A program made the position numbers and the translations under genes. From contig JAMWET010000078.1 in NCBI GenBank assembly GCA_024036415.1, positions 173,501-237,500 of the forward strand: 64,000 nt of DNA. The letters are read 5' to 3'. Within the stretch, counting starts at the first letter, position 1; every line of letters begins with the position of its first letter. Below, piece after piece: positions 12,421 through 23,229 of the stretch. The notes under the pieces are model-generated. The model saw nothing but the letters and a program-made list of their open reading frames with translations, had not been told where the DNA came from and searched no databases. Source of the stretch: Prochilodus magdalenae (taxonomy: Eukaryota > Chordata > Actinopteri > Characiformes > Prochilodontidae).

Positions 12421-13685
12421 CATTAGATTTGCCTGATCTGGTTATGTATATTTGTATTTACATATATATTACATATATTACATATATTTACAATCAAGGT
12501 CTATGCAGTTTATTTACTGGTTGATTGTTTTTTTCCTTCGGTTGAATAATTAAACAATTTCCTTCTATATACCTGATAACACTGTTCTTTTGCCGGTAGA
12601 ATTTTAGCAACTGGATTCACAAACATGCAACAAGCACTGCAACACTGTTTACACTAAAGACTGTAAAGCATGGGCCTGCTAACCACATGAATGTTTGGCC
12701 AGTGAAGGTGACAAAATCAAACAGCTGAGATGCACAAAGACAGGGAAAACAACACAGCACACTAAACTAAAGCACACTGCCACAGCAGGTAGACTCAAAA
12801 GATGACATGACTGAGTTCATGAGTTCAAATCAGACAAAGAAAAACAACACAGCAAACCTAAACCTAATCTTTAAAGCCAAACAGATATTACCACAGTGGG
12901 CATAAAGTATTTAAGGTCCATTTTTGTCTTACCCCTGATTTTTTGATTCTTTGAAGTTAGATCTTTGTCTTAGATAGTTTCCATTTTAGCTTATATAGCA
13001 AACTGGTAATGACAGAACTAATGGCATCCTCTTTTTTAGCTTTGGATGGGTGGAAAACTGGACTCTGGACAGGATACTGCACAGGATCTCACTTGTAGAA
13101 GTGGAGCTTCACATTCTAATGCTGGCTTACTGATAACGCCGAACATGCGAATCTCCTAGCTACACGGAAACCTATTACCAACTGTGCAATCGTTCAGCTA
13201 CCTGCAGTTGGTTTTGCACAGTAGTGTCTCTCCGTATTGCTATAAAGCATTTTGTTTCCTCTGGTCCCCTACCATGTGCGTCCACCGTGATTATCTTCCT
13301 GGCAGAAATGGATCACATGCTGTAGTTGTACTGTGAAGGGTTTTGGGTGTCAAATGCATCTTGTAGAGACAGATGTGATGCACATACACTGCTATAGCAT
13401 GTGGCTTAAATGCGTCTCCTCTAAAGAGGTCTGAGCGATTGGATTTGTATTCTGTTTACTTTTTTCTCCTTCCATAATTTTGTGATGGCTTACAAAATGA
13501 CTACAGAATCATCCACAGCCCTGCTTACCATCCTGGACATGTCAAACATTACTTTAGTGTTTACAGCTTCCTACTGATCATCACTCACATCTTAATTACG
13601 TACTTTCATATAATAAATATGTCACTCATGTATTTTTGTGGATGTGCATGTTTGTATTTGTGTGTTAGTTACAGCAATGGATTAC

Positions 13686-14099
13686 CTGTGATGGACACTC
13701 CATTCAGCCGAGTAACCGTGGATGGAGTGATATTGAAAGGGGGGAGAGAGGTGGCAAGGGAAGAGGGGAAAGAGGGAGGAGGAGGAGGAGTGGAGGAGGG
13801 AGCGGAGGAGGAGCCAGGGGGAGAGAGGTCAGGAAAGAGGGCATTAGAAAGAGTGGTGGAAAGAATGACAGTAGAGGGGTCGGTGGAAGCAGGGAGAGAA
13901 AGGGAGGAAGATGGCAGAGGAGAAGAAGTACTAAAGGAAGAGGTCAAATCAGTGGTTGGAGGGAGAGATGAAGACATCGTTGGAGAGGGAGAAGTGGAGG
14001 AGTCATCATAGGGAAGAGTAGAAAGCTGTGGAGGAATGGTAGTGGGAGAAAGTGAGGGAAAAGGAGAAGAGGAGGAAGGGAGGCTGGAATCATCTGGGT
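13686..14099 (-). CDS. cadm3: cadm3 exon, long Ser/Thr/Pro-rich (mucin-like) stalk
   Basis: This 414-bp exon is phase 1 at both ends, so it can be skipped without a frameshift. The acceptor is cttccaag and the donor is CACAG/GTAATC. After the split Asp it reads DPDDSSLP, as expected right after Ig3 (mammalian CADM3 continues DPSPVPSSSS as I recall). It then runs on for about 139 residues with, by my count, 41 Ser, 19 Thr and 29 Pro (about 64%), and no cysteine. It includes a PPPPP run and one NIT sequon followed by Pro. This composition predicts an extended, O-glycosylated juxtamembrane stalk. The plus strand is strongly purine-rich (GGA/GAG), so the exon may derive from a simple repeat. Continuity of frame, matched phases and good splice sites support real coding; inclusion may be alternative. 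Confidence 0.85.
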
Positions 14100-16778
14100 C
14101 TTGGAAGATGCCACAAAAACAAATGAAAAAGGAGGAGGGAGATGGAGATAAGGTGATTGATATGGATAGGAGGACAGGGCAAAGAAAAAAGTGGAGAATG
14201 TAAACAAACCGTATGTCAGAAATAAAGAGAAACAAGGAACATACATTCAGAAATAAGGATGAAAGTAAATGCTGACAACAGAAACACTGAAGTAAGTGAT
14301 GCACTGAATGCACTTGAAGAAAAGGTGTACATCATTTCCACTGATATACATTACAACAACGCCATTTAACTATCCACCCTCAGCCCACAAGTGTGATCCT
14401 GCCCCTACAGCATATTCTAACCTCCTCTCAAACATGCTGAAGGCCCTGCTCCCAGTTAGCTCATTTAAGAACAGGTAGCCATTGGAACCAAGAGTAAACG
14501 CAATGATGGCTGAAGCTGTAGGAAGATAACCCTCCTTACAATGACGCCGCCCACTCGGGTCAAGAATCCACATTCAGCAGTAAACAAACGAAGTGATACA
14601 AATAGAAGCAAAACAAGCTAATACTGGTCATGCCTTCCACTGCTGGAGACGCTCTTAGGTGATTTCTAGGCTGATAAGTCAACGGTTGTAATGCTAATAT
14701 TGAGAAGGACCAAACTGTGGGGTTTTTACACCACAACTCTCTGGTGATATGTTGCCACCTATTGTGTGGAGTATGAATTTGACGGTTTGCCATATCTTAC
14801 AAGTTTCTCTTTTCAGTAGGTTGAATAAGATTCTTGCCAACATCTTTGTATTGGAGTGGCTGTGAAACAATTCAGTTTTTCAGATCGAGCTAACATAGCT
14901 AGCGTGGTGGCAAATGCATTGCTAATTAGCGACAACAACAAAGTCCATTTTGGTAATATTGCGTATTAAACTGGAAACTCAGCTTTACGTAGATTCCAAG
15001 TGCACTACAGCTTCTCATACATACACCGTCATACAAAAAAGCACATTTGTGGGCAGAGTGTGGACGGGTGAATCGTTGCCATACATGGGTAAACTGAAAG
15101 TCCATAAAGGTGTTGATGTAATATATTCCTTTCCTGTGGACATGATGTACTTATCTAAATCAAGGAAATTCACAACATCACTTTCTTTCAGCATGGAAAG
15201 AAAATGACATTAAAACAAAGTGTAGTAAAAGGCAGTCCTGTCGTCTCTCATTCATCCATCTCTTTTTCCCACTCCTTCATTACCTTGCACCTGCAGGGTG
15301 TAGGATCCGTCTCCCAGGCCGATGTTATTGTCTGCCTGGCAGAGGTAAACTCCATTATCAGATTTGTTGAGTGCCTCAAAGCGTAGGAACGCACCATCAG
15401 CCTTCACCTGCGGGGGGAGCTCACCGTCTTTCTTCTGCCATGTGAAGGACGTGGGCCTAAAACAGAGAGAGACAGACGGAGACAGAGAGAGATCAATATT
15501 AAAGCAGTTCACATTTGTTCCAACATTTATCTGAGATGAAGCAACTTCATAATGGAAGAACCTCACAACAGAGCAAGCAATAAAACTAAATTAGCCACAC
15601 TGAAGCATGTGATGCACTGAACTTAATTGATTGAAATAATTTCCACATACTTAATATATACTACTAAGTCTGTCTTTCAGTTTCAGTTTGGTCATATGGA
15701 AAATGATGTACACATTAGAATCAGGTCAGTTTCCCTGGGCCTGAACTTTTTTCTCATTACACAAAATAATAGACCTCTGAAGTCTGGCATCCTGCACTCA
15801 TGCCCATATAAGAAACCTTTTTTGGTTTCCTCTCTTGATCATGTGCATAACAAGATCATTAGGTAGTTGATATATGACAAAACCTCTCAGGTTTGGAGCA
15901 TTTCTGTTTACTCCCGGCTGCAATGGCTGCAATTTTCCAAAATGACATTCATTTTTTCCATAAAGAAAGCCAGTGTTCCTAATATGGGCATGCGGCTGAC
16001 AGACTACAGAATGAGGACACGACTTCAGAGGTCTTTATCAATGGTGTGCTACACTGTGTGTGCGCTTGAGAAACCCTGTTATAGATAGTGTGTGTGCTTG
16101 TGTGTGTGTTTGTGTGTGCATATTAACATATATGTAGGACAGGTTTATGTCACATTGTGGGGACCTCAACCTGTACTTATGTTGTGAAGACCTTCATTTC
16201 TTAAGGATCACTAGTCTCCACAATGCAACTCATTCAGTTTTAAGCGATGGGTAAGATTAAGGTTAGGGTTAGGGTTTTAGTTGTGGTTATGGTTAGGCTA
16301 GTACCAGTTCTGGTTAAGGCTTCAGTAGGTCTATGTAATGCCCCCACAAGTCACAGAAATGTATGCTATGTAATTTTTCTATATAGCTTGCTATATTTAT
16401 TCATATATACACGTAGCTGTTGTTAAATGTAAGAGCCTGTGGTCCTCTTTATAGTAGATGCAAAATGCCTCGAGTCACAACTTTCTCCAGGAATAAATGA
16501 CCACAACTCAATTCTACTAAATAATGCAAGCGGTAAACAGTGCAGTCTTAATAAAGTGTATGCTAATGCTTAAACACAAGCACAAGTATGAAAACTGAAA
16601 TGAATGCTAATGCATGCATAGAAGGCACATGACACGCTGACAGCTAAGAGAGTCTTAGTATGGCTGTGATGAGAGAGTGGGGCGCTTTCACACTTTCCAT
16701 AAACACACGCACACCAGATCAACAGATTATGGCAGAGTGTATCAGAGAGAGAAAGAGAGAGGAGAGAGAGTGAGAGAA

Positions 16779-16809
<31 letters not shown>

Positions 16810-16832
16810 GAGAGAGAAAGAGAGAGAGAGAC

Positions 16833-16870
<38 letters not shown>

Positions 16871-19800
16871 TAAGAGAGAGAGAGAGTTAGTTTCTCTGAT
16901 ATGTGTATTTGACATTGTGTTGAGGGGTAGAGGGTATTTATGGTGTGCACGAGTGTGTATATGAGATGGAGAATGTGTGTGTATAGCAGGCACAATGTGT
17001 GAGGCAGTGAGGGATATGGTAACCCCCTCCTCCTCTATAATGGGTATAGAATAGCACTCTGCACTGCACTAATGGGCTGCGTATTTGGTAATGACCTGTA
17101 ATGCAATACTGCACCAGCAGGGGGAGATATACAATTACATTCCACTGAGAGCATGTACAGCTTCACCCACACCAGTGGCTCTTAGTCGGCAGTGCCTGGT
17201 GGATGTAACCGCAAAGGACAGACTGAGGTAAATATAACTCACCCTGTGCCTAACCTTAATTAATCATAGCCTACCCTACCCTACATAACGTACCCCTACA
17301 GCTACCCCCAATCCCAAACATCCGCACAATGTAGAACACAACACACCCCTACACCCACCCCTAATCTCTAAACCTGCCTCTAATCTTACTACCCTGAACA
17401 ACACACTCTAAAACCACACAGCTGAACACAGCTGAACCCACTAACTACCCCTAACTTTAATTAAACTCACCCTGCAAAAAACCTACCCCTACAAACACCC
17501 CAACCATAACAGGCTATCCCAACTAGCCCTAACCTTAACCAACCGTACCCTGTAATAACCCACCCCTACAAACACCCCTAAGCTTAATCAACCACACCCT
17601 GCATGTAACACCCCACCCCACAACTACCTCACTTCTAAAGGTTCACCCCAACATCTACCACATGATTAACCAACCACAACTTGCACATAAAGTACCCTTA
17701 TGACTACATCAACTTTAATGGCCTACCCCAACATCTACCTAAGATTAACCCACACACCCTGCACATTACATACCCCTATAACTACCTCAACCTTTAATGC
17801 TCACCCTGACATATACCCCAAGATTAACCAACCAGACCCTGCATGTAACATACCCCTACAACGACCTCCACCTTAATGACGTACCTCAACATCTACCCCA
17901 AGCTTAATCAGTCACACCCAGCATGTAACATACCCCCACATCTACATTAACCTTAATGGCCTAGCCCAAAATCTAACCCACGATTAACCAACCAGACCCT
18001 GCATGTAACCACTACACCTACATCCACCTTTATGCCCTACCCCAACATCTACCCCAAGCTTAACTAATCACATCCATAATGTATCCATTCAATTATTCCC
18101 AAATTTAACACACACCCTGCACAAAATGCGCCCATATAATTAACCCTAACCTTACCCACCACACCCTGCACATAACCTATCCCAACAACCATCCCACCTT
18201 TAATATAGCCTACTCCAACAACTACCCCATACCGTAGTCAACCACACCCTGCTTATAACCCCTACAATTACCTCTACCTTTAGCAAACTCACCCTATACC
18301 CTACCCCTACAACCATCCCAACAACTACCTCTAATCTTAACATAACCTACCCCAAAAACTACCCCATACCTCTGCCAAACACATCCCCCTACAATTACTT
18401 CTAACCTTAACCAACCACACCCTGCACATAACCTACACCTACAACTATCCCACCTTTAATATAGCCTACTCCAACAACTACCCCATACCTTAGTCAACCA
18501 CACCCTGCTTATAACCCCTACAATTACCTCTACTTTTAATAAACTCACCCTATACCCTACCCCTACAACCATACCAACAACTGCCTCTAATCTTAACATA
18601 ACCTACCCCAAAAACTACCCCATACCTCTGCCAAACACATCCCCCTACAATTACTTCTAACCTTAACCACTAACCCCAACCAAATATTGCATATATCCTA
18701 CTTCTACAACCATCCCAATCTTTATAGCCTACCTCAACAAGTACCCCCTACTACACACAACACATAACTTACCCCTACAATCATATACAAACTATGTTGA
18801 AACAATCACGCCCTACCCTAACAACTATCCCTCAGCTTAGTCAACCAAACTGTGCATGTAAGATACACCACCACCAACAACAACCCGACTTTAATAAAGC
18901 CCACCCCACAACCTTGAAACCTTAACGGCCTACTCCAACAACTACACCTACCTTAACCAACCACACCCTGCACACAACCTACCTCTACAGCCACCAAACC
19001 TTATTGGCCTACCCCAAGCAACTACCCCTTACCCTAACGTAGCTTACTTCACTATAGTATTCAGATGTAATTCCATAAATACAAATGTAATTCTATCATA
19101 AGTTACTTAATAATCAATTTACCTTCTGTAGGGATATGTTATTTCAATGTCAAGCAATGACAATTGATAATGTGGTAAAACAAGAGCGTATCTTAATCAG
19201 TTTCTTCTCTTCCACTTACAAACATTTCTTACAACACTTTCTAGCAGCATTAATAGAACGTTTAGAATCTGCAAATTTGACCGAATGTTAGAGGTCATTA
19301 ATAGCATACAATCATCACCTAACCTCTATAAGCTAAAGTGTTTATTAGAGTGAGTATGAGTAGGGACTTTAAGACTCAGGAAGTAAGTGACTAAAAAGAG
19401 GGACAATTCTGTCATTGATCTCAGAAACAAGGATCTCCAGCTGCAGCCTTGAAGCCCAGCGGCTGAGAAAACGCACCCCAAAATTTTTTGCACCATGAAT
19501 GTTTGACGTCAGCTAATCAGACGATATCCAAAAATGCAAGCGTGTAATTTGGTGAGCTATAATTTTCTGCGGGCAATTAGGAATATTACGCTTGTGGGTT
19601 AAAAATAAGAATTCAGAGCATTTTCTTTGGCAAGTGCTTTGTTCTGGCTGAGCATCAGATGAAGGGGAGCTTGAGAAGATATCTCTTTTTCTAACTCGAG
19701 TTCCCTTACTTGCTTCATAGCACGAGTGCCATTCACCTATAAATAAAAAACGGGTGTGAAACCTGACATGGAGTGGAGTGACAGGTAAGTGTGAATGGGA

Positions 19801-22800
19801 ATGGGACACACACACAAACACACACACACCATCCTTAGAGATGCTTAACGTCTGATTCATTAATGCATGATAATATGACCGAATAACATGCTAAAAGGAT
19901 TTGCACAGGGGCTAATTATGCTAAAGCTCGAATTACGAATTATATTTTTCTGTTCCCTGTCCTTTATTCTTCATTTACTCCTTATGCCCAAATCTTCACC
20001 TCAAACATCACAAAAGCTCCTCCTACCTGGGTGTTAAGCTTCATCACTACATAAGAAAGCACAAAAACCGAACTCAAAACTGAACTGAACTCAACCCGTC
20101 TTGCTATAGTGAAGGATAATATCTGCGAGGCATACTTTCAGTGTGATACTGTGTAGCCTTATACAGTAGTCCTAAATACGGTCCTTTTGCCCCAGTTCTA
20201 GTCAATCAGCTAAGACATGTTTGCCATGTGAAGTTTGCTTCTTTGGAACTATGAGGACAATGTAGCATATCTGGCAGAGATTCACTCTGCAGCCTTTCTG
20301 TATCATGAAAGTAACGTTTTTTATTAGAAGTGTTTTTTGATTACTGGGTTGGGGGTGCGAATAGCAGAATTCACACCTGCATTATTATCACCCTCCGGTT
20401 GTAAAATAGCACCATTTTGAAGCAAGCATGAGATAGGTATGTTTTCTCAGCAACTTGAAACACCCTATCGGGTGTAGTTAGGCTGTTGATGGCACTTGAA
20501 ACATCAGTAAAAAATATATGATGCAATAATAAGGAACAATTAATATATATTTTGATGGTAAAAATGGAAATAATATAGTATAAATATGAAGGTAAAACAT
20601 ATAATAATTGTAAATTGTATAAATACCAGCCTGGACAACAGCACACATATCCCTATCTATTTTTTCTACTTAATAAAAAAAATTACTCTCCCCTAAAGGT
20701 GTCCACTTACGGGAGAAAATTTTGCTTAGTTTGCCACAACTTTGCTTGATCGCAGGTGTAAAACTGATGTTTAAAGCTAATCTGTTGATATTTTCTGTCA
20801 AATATTATGCATCATATATAATAGCACTCAAACACTGCTGAGCTGAAATACTTTCAAGCTAAAAGGTGTTTGATATTTTCCTGTGGGTGTTCATACTTTT
20901 TAATGATAAATGGGTGGACGGACCTTCAGATAGAAAAGCTCAGGAACCCCTAAGCTAGGCTAAAGTACAACCTCCGCACCGCTAAGCTACAACTAAACCT
21001 CCCAAAACAAGCAATGAGAAAAATCTGATCCCTTTTTAAAAAAAACAGCATTTTACCATTTGTAAAATACATATATAACAGGAGTATATTTCACTTTGTG
21101 GTAGAACATTATTTACAGACACTGCCACTTATATGAATGATAAAGCATATATTCATATGTATGTGTACAGTGCTACAGTTATTAACTACAGTTATTATCT
21201 GCTACAGTAAATTAGTAATGCTGAAACTAGCAGCCAATAATTTACTGCAATTTTGCAGTTTAATTGTTACAGTGGCAACATTCAAGATGCTGCTGTTTTT
21301 AATAACAAACTACTAGCCAGATTAGCTGTAGCACTAGTGCTAGGCTACAGCAAATTTCAGACACCTGACATGTCTTGTCATTGTAGACTATAAGTAATTC
21401 TCACTTGCTTGCACCTTTAACTGTCCATCAGTTTTAATGCAAGTTAGCTCATGCAAATTCCCAACAATTTGCAACCGTGCTCCAGTTCATTTTGTGAAAC
21501 TAGTGCACTGTGCAGTATTATCATGTCACAGTAAATCTGTCATGCATCCCGTAGCAGCAGACGGTTTTGCCAATAAAAGTGAGCTGCCCTTCATTGCCAC
21601 ATCCAGAAGCTAGAGGTAACACGAGGGAATATTTATGCATTTATAATGCAGGCATAATACATGTATTATTGAACATGTTTGTCCATGTTACATTATGCTG
21701 GGAAGAGCCAAGACTGACATCATTACTAGGCAGTTATGGAGCTTACACAGTGTTGCAAGGTGAAAGAAAGAATATTGGATAAATGCAAAGAGAATCCAAT
21801 GATGACTGCATACTGGATGGAGGTCATGGACAGAGATTGTGATGTTAAACCCTTCCTTGGTTGTGAAAAATATTACAATTGCAACACTGAGAGAATTTTA
21901 ACCGTGTCAAAGAAAGCATTCAAATAGCATTAGCTACAGCCTATCAACAAGACGTGCAAGCGTGTTACTGAAAAAGCACCATAAACACTACTGCTATGGT
22001 TATATGAACCATGAACCAGCAAGAAGGGCTTCTTCCCTCTATCTGCTATGACTCAACTGTTTACTCACTTCAATTGTGTAGCCCGTTAGCTTGCTGCAGA
22101 TTAGCCTGTTGGCTTGTTAGCAGCCAAATTGCCAGATTACATGTAATTCTGCCCTGTCTCCGCATTGCCAGGATGATAACATGGATTGCACAACCACTTG
22201 AGAACATGAAGTCACTGAACTGCTATCAAGTTGGGGTTTGCACAAGCCAGGCCCGTTTTAGATCTGGACTGACTCTAATTTAAAAGCTGCTAGAAGCTTT
22301 TCCGTCACACAGTGCCCTCCAGAACTGAGCTGGGATATTTAAAACCCAGCTAAACAAAGCAGAAACACAGTGCAACATAGGCAGAAAATGAGTTCTAAAA
22401 TGATAGCCTATTCCTTTCTACACCGAAGGTCTGCCTCTAACAGTGCCTCGCTTTCTTCAAACCGCTGTCTTTCTCCTTCTATCACTGCATCTGTCCATCT
22501 GGCTCTTCCTCACCTCATGCAGAGCATCAACAGGGAGTACTCAGAAATTCTGTCGGACATGAAAAGGCAAAGGAGAGACACAGGCAAAGAAAGAAAGAAA
22601 GGAGGAGGATGTAAAATGTAAAAAGGAAATAAATAGGGAAAAAAAAGGAAAAAGAGTGAGATACATATAAGATAGGGAAGAGAAATATAAAAAGGAGGAA
22701 TAAAGTGAGCTAAATAAACGATAAAGAGAAAGATAAGAAGACAAAAGAGGAAAGGAAGCAGAATAAAAAGAGACCGAAATAGGCCAAATGACAGTAAGGG

Positions 22801-23172
22801 GGAAAGAAGCAATGCAAAAAGAGGAAGGAGAATAAAAAGCAGAAAGAGGGAAAATGAGTGAGAGACAGAAAAAAAAAGGGAAGGGGCAATAAAAATAAAA
22901 AGAAATGAACCCAATGAAAGAATGAGAGAAGAAAAGTGAGTAAGGGAGAGAGAGATAAAAGGAAAAGGGAAAGGAAAAGAAAGGGGGAGAAAAGTGATGA
23001 AGAGAGAGGTAAAAAAAGAACAACATGAAATATGAAAGAGGGAAAAGATGGGTGAGAGATATGAAAAGATGGAAAGAGGTGAGGTGAGAGGGTGAGTTAG
23101 GAAGAGCTCAGTGTGCTCATCACCTATAGCTCCCTTTCTAATGAACATATGTCAAGATGCAAGTGTGTATGT

Positions 23173-23229
<57 letters not shown>

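Larger units (their letters stand above)
1..13685. other. repeat-rich non-coding stretch 3' of the stalk exon
   Basis: In cadm3 transcript direction this is the intron after the stalk exon. I read the minus strand for the expected transmembrane exon (GGIVA-type start, RHKG after the membrane segment) and the cytoplasmic exon (TYLT, DADTAIINAEG, KKEYFI) and found neither. Apart from the repeats listed separately, the sequence is AT-rich and featureless, and no open frame in it shows codon structure or family motifs. The blocks 600-1085, 1200-1865, 3680-5380, 6000-6925, 8170-10240 and 10800-12030 hold nothing I can name. Confidence 0.6.

Noticed and set aside
13619..14011. 130-codon plus-strand frame rich in Glu and Gly
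   Set aside because: It is the antisense shadow of the cadm3 stalk exon; the minus strand has matched splice sites and phase.
16250..16300. Interstitial telomere
   Set aside because: Only about two perfect TTAGGG units within a dispersed repeat that recurs at 44.9 kb.
22510..23148. 212- and 161-codon minus-strand frames, hydrophobic, looking like membrane proteins
   Set aside because: They are Phe/Leu/Ser-rich because the strand is a polypyrimidine tract. Two overlapping frames are equally open and no family motif is present.
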